In this document: positions 45,020 to 56,065 of the stretch, piece by piece
How the letters are laid out: each line of letters starts with the position of its first letter
Position numbering within the stretch: position 1 is the stretch's first letter
Origin: Actinomyces respiraculi
GTDB lineage: Bacteria; Actinomycetota; Actinomycetes; Actinomycetales; Actinomycetaceae
DNA: 64,000 nucleotides
NCBI RefSeq assembly: GCF_014595995.2
Contig: NZ_CP063989.1
Span: 496,001-560,000, forward strand
Direction: 5' to 3'
The notes under the pieces: model-generated
Database searches by the model: none
What the model was told of the DNA's origin: nothing
What the model saw: the letters and a program-made list of their open reading frames with translations, nothing else
Made by a program: the position numbers and the translations under genes

Positions 45020-45059
45020 ACGACGCAGCCCGCGCCTCACCGGCCCTGGGCGGCTCGCC

Positions 45060-46366
<1,307 letters not shown>

Positions 46367-49300
46367 ATGCTGGTATCGCGACTCGCCCGCCTGACCGCCG
46401 CCGCCTCCCTTGTGCTCGCGGGGACCGTGCCCGCCGCACTCGCCGGTAGCCCGGCCCTGGCGGCAGGCACCGCGGAAGGCCTGACGGCCCTCCAGGTCGA
46501 GGCCGCCTCCGCCGGTCCCGTCCAGGTCCTCGAGCTCACCACGCCCGCCGGCGAGGCCACCGAGCTCGCCGAGGCGGGCCTCGGCGAGCAGCGGGACACG
46601 CGGGTACCCGCGGGTACGAGCGGTGGAACAGGTGTGATCCCCCGCCTCGACGTCGCCCTGGCTGACGCCCTCGCCGCGCTCACCGGCACCATCGACCCCG
46701 AGGCCGACGCCGCCCTGCTCACCGAGCCGCTTGAGGTCGCAGGCTTCCTCGTGGCCGGCTTCACCTGGGCCGGTTCGGTCGCCCTGCCCGAAGGCACCCA
46801 GATCTACCTGCGTGTGCGTGAGAACGGCGTGTGGACCGACTGGTACCTCAACGAGCCCGCCGACGCCGGCCGCGACGACCTCGACCCCACCACCGCCACC
46901 TCCGGCACGGACGAGTTCGTCACCGGTGGTGCCGACGCCATCCAGGCGGCCGTCATCGCCGGCCCCGCCGGCCTGCCCGAGGGCCTGTCCCTGTCCCTGG
47001 TGCCGGGCGAGCCCATCGGCGAGGAGGTCCTCGAGCCCGAGGACATGAAGGTCGTCGAGGCTGACAAGACCGGCGTCGCCGAAGAGGAGGAACCCCCGAC
47101 CTTCTCCGCCACACCCTCGCCGTCGGCTCAGCCAGGAGACGGGACCTCGACGGCCACATTCCCCTCCGAGCCCGGCCCCATGCAGAGCTCCGGCCCCTCG
47201 CAGTCCCCGGCGGGAACCTCCACCGGAACCGGTATGAGCCCCGCGCTGCCCGCGCTGCTGGCCACGGCCACCACTGCCAACGGCCTGCCCGTGCCCGTCA
47301 TCACCCGCGCCGAGTGGGGCGCCAACGCCGCCTACCTCGATTGGGACCCGGAGTACGTCACTGCCGGCCACGTCGTCGTCCACCACACCGCCGGGACCAA
47401 CGACTACACCGCGGCCCAGGCCCCCGGCATCGTCAGGGGCATCTACTACTACCACGCCAACACCCTGGGCTGGGGGGACATCGGCTACAACTTCCTCGTC
47501 GACAAGTACGGCAACGTCTACGAGGGCCGCTACGGCACGCTCAGCTCCGCCGCGGGCAAGATGGTCATCGGCGGGCACGCCTACGGGGCCAACACCGGCA
47601 CGATGGGCATCTCCATGATGGGCACCTTCACCTCGGTCAGTCCCTCCACCGCCCAGCTGCAGTCGGTCGGCAGGCTCTCCGGCTGGTTCCTCGCCCGCGC
47701 AGGCATCACCAGCGCCACGGCCAGCGCGCCCTTCACCATCCGCTCGACCGAGAAGTACCAGGCCGGCCAGGTCATCACCCTGCCGCGCATCTTCGCCCAC
47801 CGCGACGTCGGCTACACCGCCTGCCCCGGCGACGTCGGCTACTCCCTCATGGGCACGATCCGCTCCATCGCCCAGGACCAGGTGACCGCGGCATCGGCCA
47901 ACTGGCAGTCCTACGGCTCCACCTGGCGGCTTGTCACGGCCGACGGCCGGGTCCTCACCGGCTGGCATCTGGTGGCCGGCACCTGGTACTACCTCGGCGA
48001 CGACGGCCTCATGCGCACCGGCTGGCAGGCGGCGGGTGTCCACTGGTACCTGCTGGACTCCTCCGGCGCCATGCTCACCGGTTGGCAGAAGGTGGAGGGG
48101 AGCTGGTACTACCTCGGCGACGACGGTGCCATGGCCACCGGCTGGCAGAAGGCGGGCGGCAGCTGGTACCTGCTGGACTCGTCCGGCGCCATGCTCACCG
48201 GTTGGCAGAAGGTGGAGGGGAGCTGGTACTACCTCGGCGACGACGGTGCGATGGACACCGGCTGGCTGACAGACAACGGCTACTGGTACCACCTGGCCTC
48301 CACCGGTGCGATGGACACCGGCTGGCTGAGCCAGGGCAGTACCTGGTACTACCTCGGTGGCGACGGCGCGATGCGCACGGGCTGGGCCACCGTCAACGGG
48401 GCCCGCTACTACCTCGGCACCGACGGCGCCATGCTCGCCGGCTGGCAGAAGATGGACGGCACCTGGTACCACCTGGCCTCCACCGGTGCGACGGACACCG
48501 GCTGGCTGAGCCAGGGCAGTACCTGGTACTACCTCGGTGGCGACGGCGTCATGGCCACCGGCTGGCAGAAGGTGGACGGCACCTGGTACCACTTCGCCTC
48601 CACCGGTGCGATGGACACCGGGTGGCTGAAAGACGACGGCACCTGGTACCACCTGGCCTCCACCGGTGCGATGGACACCGGCTGGCTGAGCCAGGGCAGT
48701 ACCTGGTACTACCTGCGCTCCGACGGCGTCATGGCCACCGGCACGGTCGACACCGGCGGCTCCTGGCACGCCTTCAGCTCCTCCGGTGCCTGGCTGGGAC
48801 GCACCAGCGCTCCGACGACGACCCCCACCTCGAGCCTCACGCCGGTGATGGCCGCCCCGAGGGCCGCTCGCAGCACGGTCATCAACACCTTGGTGACCAC
48901 GTACCAGGGCTCCGGCCGCACCTACCCCGCTGCGGAGCTCGGTCGCGGCGGGGCCTCCTCCCTGTGGTCCTTCTGCGCGATCGTCTATGACGAGGCGGTC
49001 GCTGAGGGGGTGAGCCCTGAGCTCCTGTTCGCACAGGTCATGACCGAGACCGGGTGGCTCCAGTTCGGCGGGGACGTCGCGATCACCCAGTACAACTTCG
49101 GGGGCATTGGCGCGACGGGCAATGGCAACCCCGGTCTGAGCTTCGCCAACGTGCGCACCGGGCTGCGCGCCCAGGTCCAGCACCTCAGGGCCTACGCGGA
49201 CGCCTCGGTGACCGTGTCGGACCTGGCGCATCCCCTTGCCGACCCGCGCTTTACATACGTGCGCAAGGGATCGGCCCCGTACGTCGAGTATCTGGGCATC

Positions 49301-49384
49301 CAGGAGAACCCCGCCGGGACCGGCTGGGCGGCCGCCGCAGGCTACGGGCACACCCTCGTCGCGCTCATGAAGACGCTGGGCTGA
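46367..49384 (+). CDS. Secreted N-acetylmuramoyl-L-alanine amidase with Gly-Trp repeats and glucosaminidase-type domain
   Basis: 1005 residues from ATG 46367 (AAGGAAA about 7 nt upstream). Signal peptide 1-35. A Pro/Ser linker leads to an amidase_2/PGRP domain (about 308-515) with zinc ligands in VVHHTAGTND and AHRDVGYTACPG. Thirteen or fourteen 20-residue repeats of the GW-----WYYL---G-M-T type (520-805) resemble choline-binding or glucan-binding repeats. The C-terminal domain (833-1004), with AQVMTETGWLQFGG and QYNFGGIG, resembles bacterial glucosaminidases. It would cut both stem and glycan bonds of peptidoglycan while held to a surface polymer. Confidence 0.92.
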   Translation: MLVSRLARLTAAASLVLAGTVPAALAGSPALAAGTAEGLTALQVEAASAGPVQVLELTTPAGEATELAEAGLGEQRDTRVPAGTSGGTGVIPRLDVALADALAALTGTIDPEADAALLTEPLEVAGFLVAGFTWAGSVALPEGTQIYLRVRENGVWTDWYLNEPADAGRDDLDPTTATSGTDEFVTGGADAIQAAVIAGPAGLPEGLSLSLVPGEPIGEEVLEPEDMKVVEADKTGVAEEEEPPTFSATPSPSAQPGDGTSTATFPSEPGPMQSSGPSQSPAGTSTGTGMSPALPALLATATTANGLPVPVITRAEWGANAAYLDWDPEYVTAGHVVVHHTAGTNDYTAAQAPGIVRGIYYYHANTLGWGDIGYNFLVDKYGNVYEGRYGTLSSAAGKMVIGGHAYGANTGTMGISMMGTFTSVSPSTAQLQSVGRLSGWFLARAGITSATASAPFTIRSTEKYQAGQVITLPRIFAHRDVGYTACPGDVGYSLMGTIRSIAQDQVTAASANWQSYGSTWRLVTADGRVLTGWHLVAGTWYYLGDDGLMRTGWQAAGVHWYLLDSSGAMLTGWQKVEGSWYYLGDDGAMATGWQKAGGSWYLLDSSGAMLTGWQKVEGSWYYLGDDGAMDTGWLTDNGYWYHLASTGAMDTGWLSQGSTWYYLGGDGAMRTGWATVNGARYYLGTDGAMLAGWQKMDGTWYHLASTGATDTGWLSQGSTWYYLGGDGVMATGWQKVDGTWYHFASTGAMDTGWLKDDGTWYHLASTGAMDTGWLSQGSTWYYLRSDGVMATGTVDTGGSWHAFSSSGAWLGRTSAPTTTPTSSLTPVMAAPRAARSTVINTLVTTYQGSGRTYPAAELGRGGASSLWSFCAIVYDEAVAEGVSPELLFAQVMTETGWLQFGGDVAITQYNFGGIGATGNGNPGLSFANVRTGLRAQVQHLRAYADASVTVSDLAHPLADPRFTYVRKGSAPYVEYLGIQENPAGTGWAAAAGYGHTLVALMKTLG
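47926..48790. repeat. 60-bp coding repeats of the amidase
   Basis: About 14 units of 60 bp. A 120-bp higher-order copy is visible: 48061-48120 and 48181-48240 differ at one base. Gly-Trp units with SQGSTWYYL recur three times. Copy number is likely to vary. Confidence 0.9.
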
Positions 49385-49392
49385 GGCGGCAC

Positions 49393-51252
49393 GTGGGAGT
49401 TCTGTCAGCCGCCGACGAGCACCGAGGAACGGTTGGCACGCGTACGCTGATCTACCTCCACCACGACCCGGCCGGGCACGTGGAGGACTACGTCCCGCTC
49501 GCCATCGGCTCCATGAGGTACTTCGTCGACCGCGTTCTCGTCGTTGTCAACGGCCCTGTGTCCGACGACGCCCGCCAGCGGCTCACCGCAGTTGCAGACG
49601 ACGTGCTCGTGCGCGAGAACGAGGGCTTCGACGTCGGTGGGTACCTCGCGGGACTGCGGTACCTGGGATGGGAGGCCGTCGCCGGCCTCGAGGGCCTGGT
49701 GCTGACCAACAACACCTTCTTCGCGCCCGTCGCCCCCTGGGGACCTGTTCTCGAGGCCGCCGCCGCCCAACCCGAGGCCTCCTTCTGGGGCCTGAGCGAG
49801 CACGCCGAGCTGCGTCCGCACCCCTTCCTCGCCAAGAGGGTCATGCCCCGCCACCTCCAGTCCCACTTCCTCGTGGTCAGGCCCAGGCTCCTGGCCGACC
49901 CCGCCTTCCGCGACTACTGGGAGACGATGCCGCCGATCGAGTCCTACAAGGATTCCGTCGCCCACCACGAGTCCCGCTTCACCGAGCACTTCCACACCCT
50001 CGGTCACGCCTCCTTCGCCGTCTTCCCCCTTGAGCACTACCGCGGCGCCAACCCGTCACTCGACGATGCCGGGTCCCTTCTCGCCGACGGGTGCCCCGCC
50101 CTCAAACGCCGACTGTTCTTCCACGACCCGCTCTACCTCGACCACCAGGGCGTGAGCCCGGCCGCGGTCCTGGCCGACGCCGTCGACGCCGGGTACCCCG
50201 AGGACGTCCTCCTCGGCGGCCTCGTGCGCACAAGCGCCCCGCGCACCCTCGTCGTCAACGCCGGACTCACCGAGACGCTCACCGGTGCCGCGGTGCCGGT
50301 GTCCCGCTCGGCCCGCCCGGTGAACGCCCACGCGCTCGTGACCTCACCCGATGAGGCCGCTTGCGCCGTCGCCCGCCTCGCCGCCCTGCCCGACGTCGAG
50401 CGCGCCGTCATCGCCTGCGCCGACGGGCCGGCCCATGCCGCCGTCGACAGCGCACTCCTGGCAGCCCCCGACGTCGCCGCTCGCACTCGGGTGGTGGACG
50501 CCCGCCGCCCGGGGCTCGGTGCGCTGGCCTCCCTCCTTCTCGACGCCGCCGACCTCCTGACCGGCGACGGGCTGCTCCTGCGTCTCGCTGTCGGCGAAGC
50601 CGTGCGCAACCCCGACGACGACGCGCTCGCCGGCAGCGCTGTGCGCCTGGCTGAGGCGGCCGCCCTCTTCGAGACTCATGCCTCACTGGGTCTTGTGCTG
50701 CCCGTGCTGCCCGTCGTCGGCTCGCGTGAGCACGGGCACGGGTGGGCCGGTGGCCGCTCACGTGCCCGCGCCCTCGCGAGGCGCGCCGGCATCCGCGTCC
50801 CGCTCGACGCCCACACCCCGCTCGCCGCGTATGGGCGCTCCTGCCTGCTGCGCCCGAGCGCCGCCACGCCCCTGACCGCCCTCGTCGGCGCGCTGAGCGA
50901 TGCCGACGCGCTGAGTGGGAGCGGGGTCGGCGAGACGCTCGAAGGCCTCCTCGCGCCCGCGTGCCTGAGCGCCGGCCTGCACTGCCGCCAGGTGCTCGGC
51001 CCGGCCGACGCGCGTGCCTACGGCCTGCTTGAGCACCGCTACCAGGCGCTCGCCGCCCTCCTGCCCGCCTCGCCCTTCGAGCAGGTGCCGCACCTCGCGG
51101 CCCGCAGCGGGCCCCGGGCCTCGCTGGGCGCCGTCGTCCGCCGAGACCTTGAGCGGCGGGCCCCGGGGCTCGCCAACAGCCTCAAGCCCGTCTACCGGAT
51201 CATGGGCGGTGCTGCCAAGCGCCTGTCCTCACTCCATGGCCGCAGCCGGTGA
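49393..51252 (+). CDS. RgpF-like rhamnan synthesis protein
   Basis: 619 residues from GTG 49393, 8 bp after the amidase stop. The N-terminal half matches rhamnan synthesis protein F: RTLIYLHHDPAGHVEDYV, VRENEGFDVGGYLAGL, a PRHLQSHFLVVRP segment and CPALKRRLFFHDPLYLD. The C-terminal half is Ala-rich and lacks the second conserved RgpF block present in the protein encoded at 52191. RgpF proteins are glycosyltransferases of rhamnose polysaccharide assembly. The divergent tail may specify another sugar (inference). Confidence 0.82.
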   Translation: MGVLSAADEHRGTVGTRTLIYLHHDPAGHVEDYVPLAIGSMRYFVDRVLVVVNGPVSDDARQRLTAVADDVLVRENEGFDVGGYLAGLRYLGWEAVAGLEGLVLTNNTFFAPVAPWGPVLEAAAAQPEASFWGLSEHAELRPHPFLAKRVMPRHLQSHFLVVRPRLLADPAFRDYWETMPPIESYKDSVAHHESRFTEHFHTLGHASFAVFPLEHYRGANPSLDDAGSLLADGCPALKRRLFFHDPLYLDHQGVSPAAVLADAVDAGYPEDVLLGGLVRTSAPRTLVVNAGLTETLTGAAVPVSRSARPVNAHALVTSPDEAACAVARLAALPDVERAVIACADGPAHAAVDSALLAAPDVAARTRVVDARRPGLGALASLLLDAADLLTGDGLLLRLAVGEAVRNPDDDALAGSAVRLAEAAALFETHASLGLVLPVLPVVGSREHGHGWAGGRSRARALARRAGIRVPLDAHTPLAAYGRSCLLRPSAATPLTALVGALSDADALSGSGVGETLEGLLAPACLSAGLHCRQVLGPADARAYGLLEHRYQALAALLPASPFEQVPHLAARSGPRASLGAVVRRDLERRAPGLANSLKPVYRIMGGAAKRLSSLHGRSR

Positions 51253-51262
51253 CCCTGGCTGC

Positions 51263-51268
51263 TACGAT
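51263..51268 (+). promoter_or_regulatory. -10 box TACGAT, leaderless (SDR)
   Basis: TACGAT ends 8 nt before ATG 51277. Confidence 0.45.
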
Positions 51269-51276
51269 CCCGGGAT

Positions 51277-52119
51277 ATGGGTAAGACGGTTCTCGTCACT
51301 GGCGCTGGTGGCTATATCGGGCGGCATGTCGTGCGTGCCCTCCTCGACCGTGGTCTCGATGTCACAGCCGTGGACCTGCGGCTGGACTCCGTCGACGACC
51401 GCGCCGGACGGCTCCAGCTCGACCTGTTCTCCGGTGCCGAGGACATCTACGACCAGATGGGCAGGCCCGACGTCGTCATCCACATGGCCTGGCGCGACGG
51501 CTTCAAGCACACCTCGTCGGCCCACATCGATGACCTCGCCAAGCACTTCCACCTCATCGAGAACCTCTACGCCGGAGGTCTCAAGCAGCTCGCCGTCATG
51601 GGCACGATGCACGAGGTCGGCTACTGGGAGGGTCCCATCCAGGAGGACACCCCCTGCGCCCCGGCCTCCCTCTACGGCATCGCCAAGAACGCCCTGCGCG
51701 AGGTGGCCACGCTCTCGGCCAAGCAGCACGACGCCATCTTGCAGTGGATCCGCGCCTACTACATCGTCGGCGACGACGCCTTCGGCTCCTCCATCTTCTC
51801 CAAGCTCCTGGCCGCCGCCGCCGAGGGCAAGAAGACCTTCCCGTTCACGACGGGAAAGAACAAGTACGACTTCATCTCCGTTGACGGCCTGGCCGCGCAG
51901 ATCGCCGCGATCGTCGACCAGACGAGCGTCACCGGCGTCATCAATGCCTGCACCGGGCTGCCGATGACCCTCGCGGAGCGCGTCGAGGCCTACATCCGCG
52001 ACAACGGTCTCGACATCACTCTGGAGTACGGTGCCTTCCCGGACCGCCCGTACGACTCCCCGGGGGTGTGGGGCGACCCCACGAAGGTGCGCGCCATCCT
52101 CGAGGCCGACGCCCGCTGA
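51277..52119 (+). CDS. NAD-dependent epimerase/dehydratase
   Basis: 280 residues. Extended SDR with TGAGGYIGRHV at the N-terminus, a Tyr/Lys pair in YGIAKN, and VIHMAWRDG. It is shorter than GalE or RfbB, as in reductases of the RmlD class. It may reduce or epimerise a nucleotide sugar used by the adjoining RgpF proteins. The exact substrate is unknown. Confidence 0.8.
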   Translation: MGKTVLVTGAGGYIGRHVVRALLDRGLDVTAVDLRLDSVDDRAGRLQLDLFSGAEDIYDQMGRPDVVIHMAWRDGFKHTSSAHIDDLAKHFHLIENLYAGGLKQLAVMGTMHEVGYWEGPIQEDTPCAPASLYGIAKNALREVATLSAKQHDAILQWIRAYYIVGDDAFGSSIFSKLLAAAAEGKKTFPFTTGKNKYDFISVDGLAAQIAAIVDQTSVTGVINACTGLPMTLAERVEAYIRDNGLDITLEYGAFPDRPYDSPGVWGDPTKVRAILEADAR

Positions 52120-52190
52120 CCGGGCGCCCATACGCCGTCCGTGCACCCCAACTCTGACGCTCGCCGAGCGAGCACGAAGGGACCCTGTTC

Positions 52191-54077
52191 ATGATCCTCG
52201 ATGACTCGCCGAGGCGACTCGGAGTCTTCTTCTTCTTCGACGCCGACGGCGTTGTCGACCGCTATGTCGAGGTGCTGCTCGAGGACCTGCTCCACAGCCT
52301 CAGCGAGCTCATCGTCGTGGTCAACGGTCACCTGTCGGCCAAGGGCTACGCCCGCCTCGGGACCCTGACCCCCCACATCATCGTCCGTGAGAACACGGGG
52401 CTGGACGTCTGGGCCTACAAGACCGCCATGGACTCCTACGGCTGGGACCGTCTGGCTGAGTTCGACGAGGTCGTCCTGCTCAACTCCACGATCATGGGTC
52501 CGGTCTACCCCTTCGCCGAGATGTTCGACGAGATGGCCGGGCGCGATCTGGACTTCTGGGGGCCGACCTGGTTCCACGAGATCCGCGACAGCAACTACGG
52601 GTCCAGCAGCTACGGCTACATCCCACGGCACCTCCAGTCGCACTTCCACGTCTACCGGCGCTCGCTGGTGACCAGCGAGGCGTTCCAGTCGTACTGGGAC
52701 GAGATGCCTGAGATCGAGGACTACGTCACCTCCGTCGGTTACCACGAGATCGCCTTCACCAAGCGCTTCGAGGACCTCGGCTTCACCTCGGGCGCCTACG
52801 TCGACACCCAGGACCTCGAGAGCATCACCAACCAGCCCGTCATCTTCGCCCCCAAGCGGCTCATCGCGGACAAGCGCTGCCCGATCTTCAAACGGCGCTC
52901 CTTCTTCCACAACTACGAGGATGTCCTCGACCAGACGGTCGGCAACGCGGCCCTCGACCTCTACGAGTACCTGCGTGACGAGACGGACTACGACACCGAC
53001 CTCATCTGGGAGAACCTCCTGCGCACGGTCGAGCTCGCCGACCTCGTCCGCAACCTCCAGCTCACCTACGTGCTGCCCACCCGCTCCGTCGACGTCGAAC
53101 CCGCAGGCACTCAGCGGATCGCCCTCGTCATGCACGTGCACTACATGGAGCTGCTCGACCAGCTCCTCGGCTACGCCGCCTCCATGCCGGCCGACGCCGA
53201 CCTCATCATCACCGTCGGCTCGCAGGACAAGAAGCGCCAGGCCGAGGAGATGACCACCGGCCTGGGCCGCAGGGTCATCGTGCATCTGGTCGAGAACCGC
53301 GGACGCGACGTCGCTGCCCTTCTCGTCGGTGCCCGTGACCTCGTCGTCGGCTACGACCTCGTGTGCTTCATCCACGACAAGAAGGTCACCCAGATCCAGC
53401 CCGGAACGGTCGGAGAGGGCTTCGCCCTCAAGTGCTATGAGAACGTCCTGCCGACCAAGGACTTCGTGAGCAACGTCATCGCGACCTTCGAGCGCGAGCC
53501 GCGCCTGGGCCTGCTCACACCGCCGCCGCCGAACCACGCGGACTACTTCCCGATCTACTCCTACGCCTGGGGCCCGAACCTGGAGCGCACGCAGCGACTG
53601 CTCAAGGATCTCGGCGCCCGCGTCCCGGTGTCCGGGGAGAGGGAGGTCATCGCGCCCCTCGGCTCGACCTTCTGGTTCCGCCCCGCCGCCGTGCGCAAGA
53701 TCTTCGACTTCGGCTGGGACTGGGAGGACTTCCCGCCCGAGCCCCTCGCAGAGGACGGCACGGTCTCCCACGCGATCGAGCGCGCCTACTGCTACGTCGC
53801 CCAGGACGCCGGCTACTTCAGCGGGATGCTGCTGTCCGACCGCTTCGCACGGATCGAGCTGACCAACCTCAGCTTCTACACCCGCGAGCTCACCACCGCG
53901 ATGGCCACCCATTGGAAGGCCGACCGTGAGCGGGAGATGGTCTTCACCGCCCGTACGGCCGGATCCGTGCGCGACGTCGTCAAGCGCCGTCTCGCCCAGG
54001 CCGTGCCGACGGTGCTGCGTCCCGCCGCGAAGCTCGCCTGGCGGGCTGCCCGCAGGACCCGGAGGATGATCCGATGA
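52191..54077 (+). CDS. Rhamnan synthesis protein F (RgpF)-like glycosyltransferase
   Basis: 628 residues from ATG 52191 with GAAGGGA about 8 nt upstream. Both conserved blocks are present: the N-terminal LIVVVNGHL, IVRENTGLDVWAYKTAM and PRHLQSHFHVYRRS; the C-terminal VENRGRDVAALL, CFIHDKKV and LGSTFWFRP. It probably extends a rhamnose-containing backbone. It overlaps the acyltransferase gene by 4 bp (ATGA) and leads the export operon. Confidence 0.92.
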   Translation: MILDDSPRRLGVFFFFDADGVVDRYVEVLLEDLLHSLSELIVVVNGHLSAKGYARLGTLTPHIIVRENTGLDVWAYKTAMDSYGWDRLAEFDEVVLLNSTIMGPVYPFAEMFDEMAGRDLDFWGPTWFHEIRDSNYGSSSYGYIPRHLQSHFHVYRRSLVTSEAFQSYWDEMPEIEDYVTSVGYHEIAFTKRFEDLGFTSGAYVDTQDLESITNQPVIFAPKRLIADKRCPIFKRRSFFHNYEDVLDQTVGNAALDLYEYLRDETDYDTDLIWENLLRTVELADLVRNLQLTYVLPTRSVDVEPAGTQRIALVMHVHYMELLDQLLGYAASMPADADLIITVGSQDKKRQAEEMTTGLGRRVIVHLVENRGRDVAALLVGARDLVVGYDLVCFIHDKKVTQIQPGTVGEGFALKCYENVLPTKDFVSNVIATFEREPRLGLLTPPPPNHADYFPIYSYAWGPNLERTQRLLKDLGARVPVSGEREVIAPLGSTFWFRPAAVRKIFDFGWDWEDFPPEPLAEDGTVSHAIERAYCYVAQDAGYFSGMLLSDRFARIELTNLSFYTRELTTAMATHWKADREREMVFTARTAGSVRDVVKRRLAQAVPTVLRPAAKLAWRAARRTRRMIR

Positions 54078-55192
54078 CCGCAGCCCCGTCCCGCGCAGCG
54101 TCCCCGGGCACCAGCCGCCCCAGACGCAGGGTCTTCTCCCTTGACCTCATCAGGGCGCTCGCGACGCTCATCATCGTGCTCACGCACGTCAACAACCCGT
54201 TCCTCACCGACGGACGCTACCTGCTGACGAACCAGCCCTTCGGCGTCTACGTCGGGGACCTGGGCGTGTCCCTGTTCCTCATCGTCTCCGGCGCCTCACT
54301 GGCCACGACCTATCACGGCCCGCTCAACCTGCGAGTGTTCTTCTGGAAGCGTTTCAAGGGCATCTACCCGATGTTCTGGATCGCGTGGCTGCTGGGAACC
54401 CTGTACTTCTTCGTCGACATGGGGGGCCATCCTCTCAACGTCGCGCCTGCCCGCTCACTCATCTGGACTGTTCTCGGCGTCGATGGACTCGTCGCGAACT
54501 TCGGAGTGCACACCGCCTACCTCCTGGGCGAGTGGTTCCTCGGCTTCATCATCCTCTTCTACCTCGTGTTCCCGCTGCTGCTCGCGGGCGTCGAGCGCTG
54601 GCCCAAGACGACTGCGGCGATCATCCTCGGCCTCTACCTCGCGAGCCTTTACGTCCTGCGCGACGGCGCCTCCTTCCCCAGCTCGGTCATTCTCACCGTG
54701 CGCCTGCCCGAGCTCGTGTTCGGCATGTACCTCGTGCGTTACGTCACGAAGGTCCCCCCGGTCGTCGTTGTGCCAGCACTGGCGATGCTGGTGGTCACCA
54801 GCGTGCTGGTCGGGACGATCCCGAAGGACGTGGCGACCACCGCCGTCGGGATCAGCGTCTTCCTCATCCTCACCGTGCTCGCCCCCTGGGTGCAGATCGG
54901 CCCGGTGAGTGAGGCAGTCACACTCGTATCGACGTACTCCTACCCGGTCTTCCTCGTCCACCACGTCATCATCTACAAGCTGTTCCTCTACTCCGGCCTT
55001 GACTACGGCAGCTTCTACCCCGTCCAGCTCGTCGTCATGCTCGGCGTCGTCTGTGTCCTTACCCTCGCCTTGGCGGTCGCCCTCGACCGGCTCACGTCCC
55101 GGGTGGTCGCGATGACCGCCCGCGCGTTCGCGGGGCGGTGGTGGCGTCCGCAGGCGCTCGTGACCGGGCCCGATCAGCAGGAAGGGCGGTAA
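54074..55192 (+). CDS. Membrane acyltransferase family 3
   Basis: 372 residues with about ten membrane helices. N-terminal SLDLIRALATLIIVLTHVNNP holds the conserved Arg and His of acyltransferase 3 proteins, followed by FLIVSGASLA and RFKGIYPMFW. These enzymes O-acetylate or otherwise acylate extracellular polysaccharides. Its position between rgpF and wzm suggests it decorates the exported polymer. Confidence 0.9.
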   Translation: MTAAPSRAASPGTSRPRRRVFSLDLIRALATLIIVLTHVNNPFLTDGRYLLTNQPFGVYVGDLGVSLFLIVSGASLATTYHGPLNLRVFFWKRFKGIYPMFWIAWLLGTLYFFVDMGGHPLNVAPARSLIWTVLGVDGLVANFGVHTAYLLGEWFLGFIILFYLVFPLLLAGVERWPKTTAAIILGLYLASLYVLRDGASFPSSVILTVRLPELVFGMYLVRYVTKVPPVVVVPALAMLVVTSVLVGTIPKDVATTAVGISVFLILTVLAPWVQIGPVSEAVTLVSTYSYPVFLVHHVIIYKLFLYSGLDYGSFYPVQLVVMLGVVCVLTLALAVALDRLTSRVVAMTARAFAGRWWRPQALVTGPDQQEGR

Positions 55193-55196
55193 GCCG

Positions 55197-56063
55197 ATGG
55201 CCGACAGGCTCGTGGACCCTGACGAGAGCCCCCGCCGGGTTCTCGACCTCACCCTCAGGCTCACCCAGCGCTCGGTGTCCTCCGAGTTCAAGGGCACCGC
55301 CCTGGGGCGCCTGTGGTCCCTCATCAACCCGCTGGCGACGATCGCGGTCTTCGCGCTCATCTTCGGCGTCGTCTTCCGCGGCGGGGTGGAGCCCGGACGC
55401 AACTCGGGGATCGACTCCTTCGCCCTGTGGATCGGCATCGGCGTCATCTGCTGGAACTTCCTGTCCTCGGGCGTCATGAACGCCATGAACGCACTCGTGA
55501 GCAACTCCGGGCTGCTCACGAAGGTCTACTTCCCCCGCCAGGTGCTCGTCTACTCAGCCGTGGCCGCCCTCGTCGTGGACTTCCTCTTCGAAATGGTCGT
55601 TCTGCTGCTCATCACCGTCGTTGTGGGCGGGCCGAAAGTCCTACTCATGGTCCCGGCGCTCGTCGTCGTCACTGCGCTCACCGCGCTGTTCTCGATCGGC
55701 CTGGGCATGATCCTGTCGATCGCGACGGTGTACTTCCGCGACATCAGCCACCTGTGGCAGATCTTCAACCAGGTGTGGATGTACGCCTCGGGCGTCGTCT
55801 TCTCCCTGACGATGCTCGACGACGTCCAGAACCGCCTCTTCGACATGGGGTGGTCGATCAACGGCCGGCCGATCCCGGTCACGACGATCTTCCGCCTCAA
55901 CCCCGCTGAGACCTTCCTCGAGGCCTTCCGCTCGTGCCTGTACGACTACGCCCTGCCGTCGCCGTGGGTCAGCCTCGCCTGCCTGCTGTGGGGAGTGGGC
56001 ACCTACGCCGTCGGGATCACCTTCTTCAAGCGTCACTCCGCGCGTATCGTTGAGGAGCTCTGA
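55197..56063 (+). CDS. Polysaccharide ABC transporter permease (Wzm/RgpC type)
   Basis: 288 residues with six membrane helices of the ABC-2 family. Typical features: FKGTALGRLWSLINPL at the cytoplasmic start, and a WQIFNQVWMYASGVVFS segment. It exports lipid-linked polysaccharide together with the ATPase encoded 2 bp downstream. Confidence 0.93.
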   Translation: MADRLVDPDESPRRVLDLTLRLTQRSVSSEFKGTALGRLWSLINPLATIAVFALIFGVVFRGGVEPGRNSGIDSFALWIGIGVICWNFLSSGVMNAMNALVSNSGLLTKVYFPRQVLVYSAVAALVVDFLFEMVVLLLITVVVGGPKVLLMVPALVVVTALTALFSIGLGMILSIATVYFRDISHLWQIFNQVWMYASGVVFSLTMLDDVQNRLFDMGWSINGRPIPVTTIFRLNPAETFLEAFRSCLYDYALPSPWVSLACLLWGVGTYAVGITFFKRHSARIVEEL

Positions 56064-56065
56064 CC